The notes under the pieces: generated by a model
What the model was told of the DNA's origin: nothing
Database searches by the model: none
The model's input: the letters and a program-made list of their open reading frames with translations, nothing else
Made by a program: the position numbers and the translations under genes
Shown here: positions 8,560 to 17,593 of the stretch, piece after piece
Layout: each line of letters begins with the position of its first letter
How positions within the stretch are numbered: position 1 is the stretch's first letter
NCBI RefSeq assembly: GCF_900566055.1
Contig: NZ_UPHQ01000197.1
Coordinates: 1-60,834 of the forward strand
Direction of reading: 5' to 3'
DNA: 60,834 nucleotides
Source: Mycobacterium innocens
GTDB lineage: Bacteria; Actinomycetota; Actinomycetes; Mycobacteriales; Mycobacteriaceae

Positions 8560-9162
8560 CTACGCGCGACTTTCCAGGTTGATTGCTGGACTTTCCTGGT
8601 TTAGTGCTGGTCGTGGTGCCATTCCCCTGAGATAAGGGACTTCGCAGTCTTCACAACCCCAAATCAATTTGTGCATGTAACAGCCCACGCAAAATCCCAG
8701 CGTGGCCTCTAACCACGTCAGGACAAAACAGACCGCAACAACAGCCGCCATCGCTACGGACGACGCGCCGAACAGGCGCATGGCAAGACATGTCGCCGCT
8801 AAACTGCCACCGAGCAACCATGCAAACCGTTTCGGCCGCGTTGGTTTCCACACCGGACGAATTCCCATTGTCAACGCGGTACCCAGAATGCCAGTGGGGC
8901 TGAATGGAGTTAATCCGGTAGCCGCCGCAGCCAACATATCAAAAAGCACGAGCGGACCAACAATGATCACCGGATCGGTTTCCGGACGCATCAGCAATAA
9001 TGCGATCGTGATTGCAGAGATAATATTTAGCAAACCCGCTCTTGCGCGGGTCGCGGTTTCGTTGATGCGCGGTTCCGCATGTGCACGCGTCATCTGTCCC
9101 ATTGCCCACCACGGGTGGTTGAGAAAGGCATGTTCAAGTGGGACTTGCCGGCTGGCCATCAA
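8560..9162 (-). CDS. DUF4395 family membrane protein
   Basis: A 200-residue membrane protein with hydrophobic segments at about residues 44-60, 66-86, 112-130 and 132-155. It carries the LGFCVGCYMHKLIW signature of DUF4395 proteins, with a membrane-associated CVGC pair, then a possible metal- or redox-active CEDCEVPY segment. Such proteins often sit near thioredoxins or sulfur-handling genes, but their function is not established. The C-terminal tail holds a short repeat (ALNQES, AINLES). The gene is inserted between rdgB and rph, a spot where M. tuberculosis has none, and the flanking upstream DNA is AT-rich, which suggests acquisition. Two ATGs (9162, 9159) could start it. Confidence 0.78.
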   Translation of the reverse strand: MMASRQVPLEHAFLNHPWWAMGQMTRAHAEPRINETATRARAGLLNIISAITIALLLMRPETDPVIIVGPLVLFDMLAAAATGLTPFSPTGILGTALTMGIRPVWKPTRPKRFAWLLGGSLAATCLAMRLFGASSVAMAAVVAVCFVLTWLEATLGFCVGCYMHKLIWGCEDCEVPYLRGMAPRPALNQESPAINLESRA

Positions 9163-9419
9163 TTAATCCTAAAGCAATTGGTTTTGACAAAACTCAATTA
9201 GACGTCGAGAAGCTTATCATAACGGTATTGTGCGCACCTCTAGCCAGCCGCATTGAGTCGACGACAAAGGCAAACGCTACGGCCGATCAAGCCTAGCGGC
9301 GCCGCACTGCCGGTGACCGGCAGCAAAGACATCGTCTCCATGAACGACGCACCGTTTGTTAAGTTGACCAACACTCCGGCCATTGAGGCTTGAGTGTTCC
9401 GATTGGTGGATTACCAGGG
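9163..9419. other. 257 bp AT-rich intergenic region
   Basis: Between rph and the DUF4395 gene. The stretch 9160-9230 is much richer in A and T than the surroundings and probably carries the DUF4395 promoter. No terminal inverted repeats or transposase remnants were seen. Confidence 0.4.
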
Positions 9420-10199
9420 TCAGCTTCCGAACACCTTCGGCGGTGGCGGTCCTTCGGGCAGGACACCTGGATACGGCAGCGCCAACGCCTCCCGCTGAGC
9501 GGCGAACAATTTGTCGCACGCGCCCAGCCCCATGTCGAGCAGCTTGTCCAGCGTCGACCGCGGGAACGTCGCGCCCTCGCCGGTGCCCTGGATCTCCACC
9601 AGAGTCCCGGTGTCGGTGGCGACGACATTCATATCGACCTCGGCTCGGGAATCTTCCTCGTACGGCAGGTCAACCCGGATCCGGCCGTCGACCACCCCCA
9701 CACTGATCGCGGCGATGGCGCACGACAACGGCCGGGGATCAGATAGTTTGCCGGCCGCCGCCAGGTAGGTCACTGCGTCCGCCAGCGCCACATAGGCACC
9801 CGTGATGGCTGCCGTGCGGGTACCGCCGTCGGCCTGCAACACATCGCAGTCGACCGCAATGGTGTTCTCCCCCAAGGCCGCCAAGTCGATGCACGCGCGC
9901 AGCGACCGACCGACCAGTCGACTGATTTCCTGGGTGCGGCCACCGACTCGCCCCTTGACCGATTCGCGGTCCGAGCGCGTATGAGTGGCCGATGGCAACA
10001 TTGCGTATTCGGCGGTGAGCCATCCCACGCCTGATCCCTTGCGCCAGCGCGGAACCCCCTCGGTGACGCTGGCGGTACACAGGACCTTGGTGCGACCGAA
10101 CTCAATCAGCACCGAGCCTGCAGGGTTTTCGGTGAACCCGCGGGTGATGACCACCGGACGAAGCTCGTCGTCGAGGCGGCCGTCTTCTCGTTTCGACAC
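9420..10199 (-). CDS. rph: ribonuclease PH
   Basis: A phosphorolytic 3'-5' exoribonuclease that trims tRNA 3' ends, 259 residues from the GTG at 10199. It shows the RNase PH order: [16 protein letters not shown], then [30 protein letters not shown], the phosphate-binding [16 protein letters not shown], and [20 protein letters not shown] longer in-frame start at 10244 exists, but the protein begins at VSKREDGR in M. tuberculosis RphA, and a TAGGGT hexamer lies 7 nt before this GTG. Translation from it would be leaderless. The product ends with a proline-rich PPPPKVFGS tail. Confidence 0.96.
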   Translation of the reverse strand: MSKREDGRLDDELRPVVITRGFTENPAGSVLIEFGRTKVLCTASVTEGVPRWRKGSGVGWLTAEYAMLPSATHTRSDRESVKGRVGGRTQEISRLVGRSLRACIDLAALGENTIAVDCDVLQADGGTRTAAITGAYVALADAVTYLAAAGKLSDPRPLSCAIAAISVGVVDGRIRVDLPYEEDSRAEVDMNVVATDTGTLVEIQGTGEGATFPRSTLDKLLDMGLGACDKLFAAQREALALPYPGVLPEGPPPPKVFGS

Positions 10200-10206
10200 G
10201 ACGCCA

Positions 10207-10212
10207 ACCCTA
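10207..10212 (-). promoter_or_regulatory. putative -10 element (TAGGGT) of rph
   Basis: TAGGGT on the minus strand, 7 nt before the GTG at 10199, matching the TANNNT-plus-short-gap arrangement seen at several other genes here. The 20-bp tandem repeat at 10231-10270 lies just upstream. Confidence 0.45.
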
Positions 10213-10230
10213 GCGGGCACCGTCCCCATC

Positions 10231-10270
10231 GAGCGTGCGTCCACGGCGTCGAGTGTGCGTCCACGGCGTC
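10231..10270. repeat. 20-bp tandem repeat, two copies
   Basis: Two adjacent 20-mers (10231-10250 and 10251-10270) differ at a single base (gagcgtgcgt… versus gagtgtgcgt…). They lie 19 bp upstream of the putative rph -10 element, where the -35 and activator sites would fall. A copy-number change here could affect rph expression. Confidence 0.85.
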
Positions 10271-10348
10271 GCCACGTGCCTTGGGTTCAAGCGGTCGGCT
10301 GCCGTGTGTCCCAGCGTGGGCCGCACACGACGCTCAACCAACGGGTAT

Positions 10349-10499
10349 TCACCAGACGGGAAAGCCGCGCCACTTCCATTCCTCGATGACGTTCGGATCG
10401 GTCTGCTTGATGAGCGTGCGGATCCGCGCGAGCGTGTCGCCCCGCCAGTCGGCCCAGCTCAGCCATCCGCGCATCGATATTCTGCGTTGCGTCGCTCAT
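10349..10499 (-). pseudogene. DUF1801 protein remnant, frameshifted and truncated
   Basis: Starts with ATG at 10499, overlapping the stop of the VOC gene (ATGA). The first codons give MSDATQNIDARMAEL, then the frame breaks. Removing one base from the CCC run at 10453-10455 (plus strand) restores ADWRGDTLARIRTLI and WKWRGFPVW, a typical DUF1801 N-terminal half. Even in the restored frame a TGA at 10351-10349 ends it at about one third of the family length. Decay is therefore real here and is not explained by the single extra base alone. Confidence 0.75.
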
Positions 10500-10928
10500 G
10501 GGTTCAGCTCAACTGCGAACTGTTGAATGCGGATCAGGTTGCCGGCAGAATCACGCAGTGCGCAGTCTCGAACCCCGTACGGCTGATCCGTCGGCTCCTG
10601 AATCACCTCGCCTTGGCCGTCGTGCAGGCAGGTCTGCGGCCGTTCAAAGGTGGCATCGCGATCTTTGGTTGCCAAGAGCAGGGTGCCGTAGCTGCCTTTG
10701 GCCATCATCTCGGCAATGGTGCGGCGCTCCTCGTCGGTGATGCCGGGGGTGGCATTCGGCGGGGTACAAGACGATGGAGGTGTCGGGCCGATGGGGAGGA
10801 CCGACCGTGTCCCAGCGCACCTTGCCCTTGCCGACGTCGAGGCGGACCTCGAAGCCCAGCATGTCGCGATCGAAGACCAGCGATTCCTCCGGGTCGCGGA
10901 AGGAGCTCGAGTGAATGGTGATGTCCAT
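10496..10928 (-). pseudogene. VOC/glyoxalase family protein, frameshifted
   Basis: From the ATG at 10928 the frame reads MDITIHSSSFRDPE and continues through a typical glyoxalase/bleomycin-resistance beta-alpha-beta fold to SIVLYP. One extra base in the GGGG run at 10761-10764 shifts the frame. With one G removed it continues as PPNATPGITDEERRTIAEM and then MAKGSYGTLLLATKD to RDSAGNLIRIQQFAVELNP, with its stop at 10496. Such proteins are commonly paired with AraC-type regulators and DUF1801 proteins, as here. A sequencing error is possible, but both neighbours carry the same kind of lesion. Confidence 0.78.
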
Positions 10929-10933
10929 GACGC

Positions 10934-11381
10934 TCACGCTAGGTGCAGCTCGGTAACCGAGGCTTCTCGATTCCTGATCGGTCGGGTCACCTGCTTCTCC
11001 AGGCACGCCGGAATGCCCTTTGCGGCGCCTGATGTGCGCTCTCGATAAAGGCTGGGTGGCATGCCGACCAGTTCGGGTAAAGCGAGTGCTGAAGGTGCCC
11101 AACGATGAGCAACCAACAGTGAAGCAAACCTCGGTGACGCTAAGGTCGCCGCGACGCAAGAGCGCCATCGCGCGCTCGATGCGCCGCGTCATGAGATACG
11201 AATACGGCGATTCGCCATAGGTCAGCTTGAACTGGCGGCTGAAATGCCCGGCAGACATATTCACGCTTCGGGCGAGCGCGTCGACGTTCAGCGGCTGTGC
11301 ATACTCGCGGTCGATCCTGTCCCGAGCGCGCCGCAGCAGCTTGAGGTCTCGTAAGCGCTGAACCTCTGCCGGTGTGCTCAC
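10934..11381 (-). pseudogene. short AraC-family transcriptional regulator, frameshifted
   Basis: From the GTG at 11381 the frame gives an AraC/XylS DNA-binding domain: LARSVNMSAGHFSRQFK (first helix-turn-helix) and RRGDLSVTEVCFTVGCSS (second). It then breaks inside the final FSTRFT element. Removing one base from the GGG run at 11075-11077 restores ELVGMPPSLYRERTSG and a normal C terminus ending in TELHLA. It has no separate ligand-binding domain. It heads the araC-VOC-DUF1801 operon and overlaps nothing on its own strand if the GTG start is right; an ATG at 11447 would overlap the upstream gene by 34 bp. Confidence 0.78.
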
Positions 11382-11413
11382 CTGCGCCGAACCACCGCCT
11401 TCGCCAGCGAGCT

Positions 11414-12187
11414 TCAGGCCCGCCGGACTTCGAAAGTCTCGCCGCACACCACCGCGTGTACTGGTCCGTCGAACTCGGCCTTGGCCTCACTGATGACGTC
11501 CTCGCGCGATGTCCATGGCGGAATGTGGGTCAGCAGGAGCTCGCGGACGCCGGCCCGCCTCGCGGCCCTTCCGGCTTCAGTGCCGGACAGATGTAGGTCC
11601 GGCGGACGGTCCGGGGAGTGTGTCCAGGAGGCCTCGCACAGAAAGACATCGACGCCGCGAGCCAACTCGACGAGCTGGTCACAGATGCCGGTGTCGCCGC
11701 TGTAGGCAAATGACGCGCCGGTGGAATCGGTAAAGCGCATGCCGTAGGACTCGGTCGGGTGGGCAACGACCCGGGGCACCACGGTAACCGCGCCGAACGT
11801 CACCGGCTCGCCGTCCACCCAGTGGTGGACGGCGAAGATGTCCGAGCAATCGTCGATCTCGCCGCCGTAGGGCGACGACGCTGCCCCCAGACGCGACCAG
11901 GTGTCGCTCGGGCCGTATAACAACGCCTTGCCCTTGGGAGGCGTTGGGTGATAACGGCGCCATACGAATAAGCCCGGCATATCCAGACAGTGGTCCGCGT
12001 GCAGATGCGACAACAGCACATGCACCGACCCGGGATCCAAGTGTCGTTGCAGTGCGCCGAGCACACCGCCACCGAAGTCGATGACCATCGGCGGGGTGTC
12101 CGGAGCCCGAAGCAGATAACCCGACGCGGCCGAATCCGGACCCACGACGCTGCCGGAGCATCCGAGCACGGTTATTAGCACGGACAC
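11414..12187 (-). CDS. metallo-beta-lactamase-fold cyclic nucleotide phosphodiesterase (Rv1339 type)
   Basis: A 257-residue orthologue of M. tuberculosis Rv1339, reported as an atypical class II cAMP phosphodiesterase. The zinc-binding motif SHLHADHCLD gives His61, His63, Asp65 and His66. Further metal ligands are expected in AHPTES and AYSGDTG, and the C-terminal LLLTHIPPW carries the last histidine. The GTG at 12187 was chosen because the conserved VSVLITVLGCSGS segment begins there; a longer open frame upstream is not conserved. It lies 70 bp after murI on the same strand. It could oppose the two adenylate cyclases found further along the window. Confidence 0.93.
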   Translation of the reverse strand: MSVLITVLGCSGSVVGPDSAASGYLLRAPDTPPMVIDFGGGVLGALQRHLDPGSVHVLLSHLHADHCLDMPGLFVWRRYHPTPPKGKALLYGPSDTWSRLGAASSPYGGEIDDCSDIFAVHHWVDGEPVTFGAVTVVPRVVAHPTESYGMRFTDSTGASFAYSGDTGICDQLVELARGVDVFLCEASWTHSPDRPPDLHLSGTEAGRAARRAGVRELLLTHIPPWTSREDVISEAKAEFDGPVHAVVCGETFEVRRA

Positions 12188-12257
12188 TACTGTGCCATGC
12201 CCATTACCGCGATGAGAAAAACATTGCCGCAATAGGTGAGCAGAATCTCGCGTACCG

Positions 12258-13073
12258 CTATTTGACAGGCGGATGATGAACGGCTTCCACAACGGTAATC
12301 GCCGGCCCGAGGAATCGCGCCGCGAGCCGGGTGAACGCTTCCGGGTCGCCGGTGGCTTCGAACACCCGGGTAGCCGGCGGCGCATCGTGCGGGCGCAGCA
12401 GGTCGCTCTGGGTCAGCACCCGGAGAACTTCTTTGGCGGTCTCCTCGGCGCTCGAGACCAGCGTGACGTGGTCTCCCATGGCCAGTTGAATGAGTCCGGA
12501 CAGCAGCGGGTAGTGCGTACAACCGAGCACCAGAGTGTCCACCCCGGCACGCTGCAACGGCTCCAGGTAACCCTCCGCCAGCCCCAGCACCTGACGGCCG
12601 CTGGTGACGCCACGCTCGACGAAATCCACGAACCGCGGACAGGCCACCGCGGTGATCTCGGTGTCGCGCGCGGCGGCGAACGCGTCTTGGTAGGCGTGGG
12701 AGGTGATGGTCGCGCGAGTGCCGATGACCCCGATGCGACCGTTGCGGGTGGCGGCAACCGCGCGGCGTACGGCCGGCAGGATCACCTCGACGACGGGCAC
12801 GTCGTATCGCTCCCGCGCGTCTCGCAGGCAGGCCGCGGACGCCGAGTTGCAGGCGATCACCAAAACCTTGACACCCCGGTCGACCAAGTCGTCGCCGATG
12901 GCCAACGCGTGTGCGCGGATCTCCGGGATGGTCAATGGACCGTAGGGGCCGTTGCCGGTGTCACCGACGTAGATGATGTCTTCGTCGGGCAGTTGGTCGA
13001 TGATGGCCCGCGCGACGGTCAGTCCGCCGACGCCGGAGTCGAAGATTCCGACGGGCGCCAACGGCGAGCTCAT
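12258..13073 (-). CDS. murI: glutamate racemase
   Basis: A 271-residue racemase that makes D-glutamate for peptidoglycan without a cofactor. The two catalytic cysteines are visible: Cys75 in VIACNSASA and the second in [11 protein letters not shown]. The N terminus has [12 protein letters not shown]. Its start codon overlaps the stop codon of the rhomboid gene (ATGA), so the two are translationally coupled. The full length matches the family, and no regulatory N-terminal extension is present. Confidence 0.97.
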   Translation of the reverse strand: MSSPLAPVGIFDSGVGGLTVARAIIDQLPDEDIIYVGDTGNGPYGPLTIPEIRAHALAIGDDLVDRGVKVLVIACNSASAACLRDARERYDVPVVEVILPAVRRAVAATRNGRIGVIGTRATITSHAYQDAFAAARDTEITAVACPRFVDFVERGVTSGRQVLGLAEGYLEPLQRAGVDTLVLGCTHYPLLSGLIQLAMGDHVTLVSSAEETAKEVLRVLTQSDLLRPHDAPPATRVFEATGDPEAFTRLAARFLGPAITVVEAVHHPPVK

Positions 13074-13738
13074 GTCTTCGGACGCAACTGCCGGTTGCCG
13101 GCCTTCTTCAGTGCGCGGGCTTTACGCTCCGGTGCCGACAAGAGATATGCCGCCACCACGCCGGCAAGCGCACCGCACAGATGGCCCTGCCATGACACCC
13201 CGCCGCACATGCCCAGCCGCGGAAAGGCTCCCAGCAAGACGCCACCGTAGAAGAACAAGACCACCAAACCGATGACGATGTCCCAGACCTTGCGCACGAA
13301 AAGGCCGAACACCAGCAGAAAGGTCAGCCAGCCGAAGATCAGCCCGGACGCTCCGATGTGGTCGGTCGGACCGCAGCTGCTGCCCACATTTCCGATGAGC
13401 CAGGTGCCGAATCCGCCCAGAATCCACACGATCACCGTCGCCCAGACGAACCGCGACAACCCGGCCAGCGTCATCAGGAATCCCAACACCAGTAAGGGAA
13501 TGGTGTTGGCCATCAGGTGTGCCCAGTTGGCATGCAGCAGCGGCGCGAAAACGATGCCCCACAACCCGTCGGTTTTCAGCGGGCGGATGCCGTTGACGTC
13601 CAGCGAATGCCGCGTCAGCTGGTCGATCAGTTCAACGAGATACAGCAGCGCGACGAAGGTGAGGATGGTCGCCCCGCCGACGATCCAGCGCGGCCGCTTT
13701 TCCGGTTGCTTCGCGGGTGTGCGCGGATACCCGGTCAT
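13070..13738 (-). CDS. rhomboid-family intramembrane serine protease
   Basis: A 222-residue polytopic membrane protein (Rv1337 type). The catalytic serine lies in GASGLIFGW and the partner histidine in [30 protein letters not shown] carries the conserved histidines and asparagine of the second helix region. About six or seven transmembrane helices follow a short basic cytoplasmic N terminus. It cleaves substrates within the membrane; natural mycobacterial substrates are not known to me. Its ATG is immediately preceded by a MIRU repeat separating it from cysM, and its stop overlaps the murI start. Confidence 0.93.
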   Translation of the reverse strand: MTGYPRTPAKQPEKRPRWIVGGATILTFVALLYLVELIDQLTRHSLDVNGIRPLKTDGLWGIVFAPLLHANWAHLMANTIPLLVLGFLMTLAGLSRFVWATVIVWILGGFGTWLIGNVGSSCGPTDHIGASGLIFGWLTFLLVFGLFVRKVWDIVIGLVVLFFYGGVLLGAFPRLGMCGGVSWQGHLCGALAGVVAAYLLSAPERKARALKKAGNRQLRPKT

Positions 13739-13811
13739 TGGCGCCGCTCCTCCTCATCGCTTCGTCCCCCGCAAGCGGGCGGTGCCCCCACTGCATCGTC
13801 GCCGGCGCGGG
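13735..13811 (-). repeat. MIRU (mycobacterial interspersed repetitive unit), 77-bp type
   Basis: Exactly 77 bp from one TCATTGGCGCCGCTCC to the next. The unit carries the CTCCTCCTC and CATCGTCGCCGGCG blocks typical of MIRUs. Such elements sit in ATGA stop/start overlaps of operons, and here the unit begins inside the rhomboid start codon. The internal hairpin CCCCGCAAGCGGGCGG distinguishes it from the shorter unit. Confidence 0.88.
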
Positions 13812-13864
13812 TCATTGGCGCCGCTCCTCCTCGTCGTTTCACTCCGCATCGTCGCCGGCGCGAG
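13812..13864 (-). repeat. MIRU, 53-bp type
   Basis: Exactly 53 bp, directly adjoining the 77-bp unit and sharing its first 21 bases with one change region, then ATCGTCGCCGGCGCG. It ends at TCAT (13865-13868), which is the ATGA junction with the cysM stop codon. The two lengths, 77 and 53 bp, are the described MIRU classes. Confidence 0.88.
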
Positions 13865-14845
<981 letters not shown>

Positions 14846-15118
14846 TTACCCGCCCGCGACGGCGGGCAGGATGGTGACCGAGTCGCCGTCGGATAGCACG
14901 GTGTCCAGACCACCGGAGAACCGCACATCCTCGTCGTTCACGTAGACGTTCACAAAGCGGTGCAGTTTGCCGTTATCGATCAGCCGCTCGGAGATGCCCG
15001 CGTAGTTGGCCTCGAGGTCGTTGATGACCGCGCCGAGCGTGTCGCCGTTCGCGGAGACGCGCTTCTGGCCATCCGTGTGTGGTCGCAGGACGGTCGGGAT
15101 GGACACGGTGACGCTCAT
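14846..15118 (-). CDS. cysO: sulfur carrier protein CysO (ThiS/MoaD fold)
   Basis: A 90-residue ubiquitin-like sulfur carrier. It ends in the required Gly-Gly (PAVAGG), which is thiocarboxylated and then receives the alanyl moiety from CysM to form a CysO-cysteine adduct. ThiS/MoaD-like features include DTLGAVINDLEANY and FVNVYVNDEDVR. It is encoded between mec, which releases the cysteine, and cysM, which adds it. The 52-bp gap upstream contains a short tandem CCGGGGAC repeat. Confidence 0.97.
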   Translation of the reverse strand: MSVTVSIPTVLRPHTDGQKRVSANGDTLGAVINDLEANYAGISERLIDNGKLHRFVNVYVNDEDVRFSGGLDTVLSDGDSVTILPAVAGG

Positions 15119-15170
15119 GCAGGCCTTCCTCGCACTTTTCCGGGGACTTTCCGGGGACCTTCACAGATGT

Positions 15171-15584
15171 TCAATACTGCTCGACGATATGGACAGGCTC
15201 TTCGGTGACGGCACCGGCGACGATGCGATAGCTACGTAGCTCGCAACGCTCGGCATCACGGGTGGACACCAGCACATAGTGCGCCTCCGGTTCCGCGGCC
15301 AGGCTGACGTCCGTGCGGCTCGGGTAGGCCTCGGTCGCCGTATGCGAGTGATAGATGACAACCGGCACTTCGTTCGCGCTTTCCATGGATCGCCACACCT
15401 GGAGCTGCTCGCCGGAATCGAAACGGTAGAACGTCGGCGAGCGCTCCGCATTGGTCATCGGGATATGGCGCTGGGGACGGTCGGAACCCTCCGGCCCTGC
15501 CAGCACCCCACAGGCTTCGTCAGGGTGATCGCGGCGCGCATGGGCGAGCATCGCATCGACCAGGTCGGCACGAATCACCAGCAC
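15171..15584 (-). CDS. mec: JAMM-type Zn peptidase Mec (CysO-cysteine hydrolase)
   Basis: About 137 residues. It removes cysteine from the C terminus of CysO-cysteine. The JAMM/MPN+ zinc motif is complete: a Glu in PDEACGVL, then YHSHTATEAYPSRTD (His-Ser-His, then Ser and Asp). The gene begins directly after the stop of the upstream peptidase gene. The GTG at 15584 is taken as start; the GTG at 15578 is also possible and has GAGG at a better distance. Part of the aosR-S58-mec-cysO-cysM operon. Confidence 0.94.
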   Translation of the reverse strand: MLVIRADLVDAMLAHARRDHPDEACGVLAGPEGSDRPQRHIPMTNAERSPTFYRFDSGEQLQVWRSMESANEVPVVIYHSHTATEAYPSRTDVSLAAEPEAHYVLVSTRDAERCELRSYRIVAGAVTEEPVHIVEQY

Positions 15585-15585
15585 C

Positions 15586-16659
15586 TCAGCCGTTCCCTTC
15601 CGCACGTGTTCGGAATGCTGCAGGCAACATGGCGCGGTAGCTCGGTATTCCGGCCACCGGCGCGGCGGCGATGACACCAGCCAATACCGCTCGGGCCAGG
15701 CAATCGCCGGCGGCCGCTCCCACCGCGCTGACGAGCCCCGTCTCCGGCGAGAGAGCGGCGGGTAACCCGGGGTCCGGCGGCACCTCGACCGCACCGGTGG
15801 CCAGCGCGAAGACGGTATCGCCGTCCAGCGGCGTGTGGGCCGGCCGGATCGAGCGGGCCAGCCCGTCGTGAGCCGCGATCGCGACGCGCCGGCACGCCGC
15901 CGGACTAAGAGCCGCGTCCGTCGCGACCACCGCAATGGTGGTGTTCATGGGGCTCGACTCCGTCGGCAGCTGCGCCAACGCCGCGACCTGCTCGGGAGGC
16001 GGTTTGGACAGCTCGAACTCGTCGATCAGCTCCGCCATCCACGGCAGGCCGGTCGCCGGATCGACGACGTTGCCCACCGAGTTCACCACGACGACCGCGC
16101 CGACGGTCACGCCGGACGGCAGCGTGGTCGACGCCGTGCCGACGCCGCCCTTGAGGAGGCCGGCGCGCGCGCCCACGCCAGCGCCTACGGTCCCGACGGC
16201 GACGGCCGCACCCTCGCCGCCGTCGGCGACAGCACCGGCCGCTTCGCAGGCCAGATAGCCGAAGTCAGCTCCCGGCCGGCAATTCCAGCCCCCGACCGGC
16301 AGGTCGAAGATCACCGCGGCCGGGACAATGGGCACCACCCCGGCGCCCCCCAAACCGACAGCGACACCGCGTTGATGTTCCTCGAGCCAGCGCATGACAC
16401 CGTCGGCGGCGGCCAGGCCATAGGCGCTGCCGCCGGCGAGCAGCACCGCGTCCACGAAGCGGACACTGTTGACCGGATCCAGCAGGTCGGTCTCGCGGGT
16501 TCCGGGCGCACCTCCGCGGCAGTCGACCGCACCGACCGTTCCGGGTGGCGGCAGCACAACGGTGACGCCGCAAGCCCAGCCGGCGCCGAGGGACGCGTCG
16601 GGATCAAGCCGCTGGTGGTGGCCGACGCGGATGCCGCCGACGTCGGTGATGGCGTTCAT
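15586..16659 (-). CDS. S58 (DmpA/P1) family peptidase, Rv1333 type
   Basis: A 357-residue Ntn-type hydrolase of the DmpA/P1 aminopeptidase family. These precursors self-cleave into two subunits. The segment MNTTIAV (Asn239-Thr241) is the likely autoprocessing and nucleophile site. The glycine-rich ITDVGGIRVGH N terminus and LLAGGSAYGL also fit the family. It is somewhat longer than the M. tuberculosis protein because of alanine/glycine-rich insertions at about residues 100-106 and 143-152. It lies between aosR and mec in the cysteine operon, but its substrate is unknown. It could also act as an amidase or esterase. Confidence 0.9.
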   Translation of the reverse strand: MNAITDVGGIRVGHHQRLDPDASLGAGWACGVTVVLPPPGTVGAVDCRGGAPGTRETDLLDPVNSVRFVDAVLLAGGSAYGLAAADGVMRWLEEHQRGVAVGLGGAGVVPIVPAAVIFDLPVGGWNCRPGADFGYLACEAAGAVADGGEGAAVAVGTVGAGVGARAGLLKGGVGTASTTLPSGVTVGAVVVVNSVGNVVDPATGLPWMAELIDEFELSKPPPEQVAALAQLPTESSPMNTTIAVVATDAALSPAACRRVAIAAHDGLARSIRPAHTPLDGDTVFALATGAVEVPPDPGLPAALSPETGLVSAVGAAAGDCLARAVLAGVIAAAPVAGIPSYRAMLPAAFRTRAEGNG

Positions 16660-16675
16660 CCGGTTGCCGTCGCGA

Positions 16676-17263
16676 TCATCCGGCGGGTTTACCCATCAGC
16701 ACCAGGACGAGGTACTCCTGCAGAACTGTCAACCATTGGTAGACGTCGTAATGCGCCGCCATGGGATGGTCAACCGGCAGCCGCTCGGGCCCTTGCGGGC
16801 CGACGTTGAGCAGTACTCCAAGAGTCAGCCGCAAGTCGTTGACGGCAGCAACCCAGGCGTTGGCATCGGACTCCGTCAGCTCGAACCGACCGCCGTTCTC
16901 CGGGACCGTCTGCAGCAACTGCTGTGCGGCACCGCGTTTGGCGTCGATGATCGCCGGCTCATGCAGACTGCGAAGGGCGGCGTTGAGCGTCTCGGAGGCA
17001 TCGAGGGTCATCGGGTCGCCGGGATCCAGCTTGTAGAAATCCGGCAGCAGCCGACGCAGCGTCGGGTCACCGGGACGGTCGGAGTGCCCGGTCTTTATGC
17101 CGGTAATCTCTTCGAGTTCGTCTGTCGGAGTGGTCGATTCGCGTTCGTCGAACAAACCGACCATCGCGCCGACCAGATTCTTGAGCAGCGCTGCCTCGTG
17201 GGGCGCCAAGGCCGACCGAAAACGGGGGCCATTGCGGGTTTCGACGCGCTTCCATTTGCGCAC
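16676..17263 (-). CDS. aosR: AosR-type regulator (DUF2017), oxidative stress
   Basis: A 195-residue DUF2017 protein, orthologous to M. tuberculosis Rv1332 (AosR), reported as an actinomycete-specific redox-responsive regulator that works with SigH to raise expression of the mec-cysO-cysM operon downstream. Conserved features include DELEEITGI, LRRLLPDFY, LTESDANAWVAAVNDLRL and YQWLTVLQEYL. This copy contains no cysteine at all. The GTG at 17263 follows the clpS stop by 24 bp and no in-frame start lies between it and an upstream TGA. How it would sense oxidants without cysteine is unclear. Confidence 0.88.
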   Translation of the reverse strand: MRKWKRVETRNGPRFRSALAPHEAALLKNLVGAMVGLFDERESTTPTDELEEITGIKTGHSDRPGDPTLRRLLPDFYKLDPGDPMTLDASETLNAALRSLHEPAIIDAKRGAAQQLLQTVPENGGRFELTESDANAWVAAVNDLRLTLGVLLNVGPQGPERLPVDHPMAAHYDVYQWLTVLQEYLVLVLMGKPAG

Positions 17264-17287
17264 GCTGGATCCGGATACCCTCGAAGC

Positions 17288-17593
17288 TCACCGGTCCTGC
17301 TGCATCGTCGCCCACAATCCGGCGGCGTGCAGTTTGGACACATCGACCTCCATGGCTTCCCGGCTGCCGGCCGAGACCACTGCCTTTCCCTCGTTGTGCA
17401 CCTGCAGCATCAGCGTGGTGGCATGCGGCTCGCTGTAGCCGAACAACTTTTGGAACACGTACGTCACATAGCTCATCAAGTTGACCGGGTCGTCCCAGAC
17501 GATAGTCACCCACGGACTGGCCGTCACATCGACCGGCGCGGACTCGCGTTGCCCGGTCGATCCGGGCTTGGCGGGCGCTGATGCGACGACCAT
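17288..17593 (-). CDS. clpS: ATP-dependent Clp protease adaptor ClpS
   Basis: A 101-residue adaptor that binds N-degron substrates and hands them to ClpC/ClpP. A disordered N-terminal arm (residues 1-27) leads to the conserved core [20 protein letters not shown], then [11 protein letters not shown], which holds the ClpC-binding and residue-recognition surfaces. Of two ATGs (17599 and 17593), the second matches the M. tuberculosis length and lies 6 nt after a TATCCT hexamer, favouring a leaderless start. It leads the operon into aosR, the S58 peptidase and the cysteine genes. Confidence 0.95.
   Translation of the reverse strand: MVVASAPAKPGSTGQRESAPVDVTASPWVTIVWDDPVNLMSYVTYVFQKLFGYSEPHATTLMLQVHNEGKAVVSAGSREAMEVDVSKLHAAGLWATMQQDR

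Noticed and set aside
13735..13864. CRISPR-like array
   Set aside because: Two adjoining unequal units without spacers; the lengths and blocks fit MIRU elements.
15585..15935. Mec extended N-terminally to 254 residues
   Set aside because: The extra part overlaps the S58 peptidase gene and is Arg/Pro-rich non-conserved sequence.
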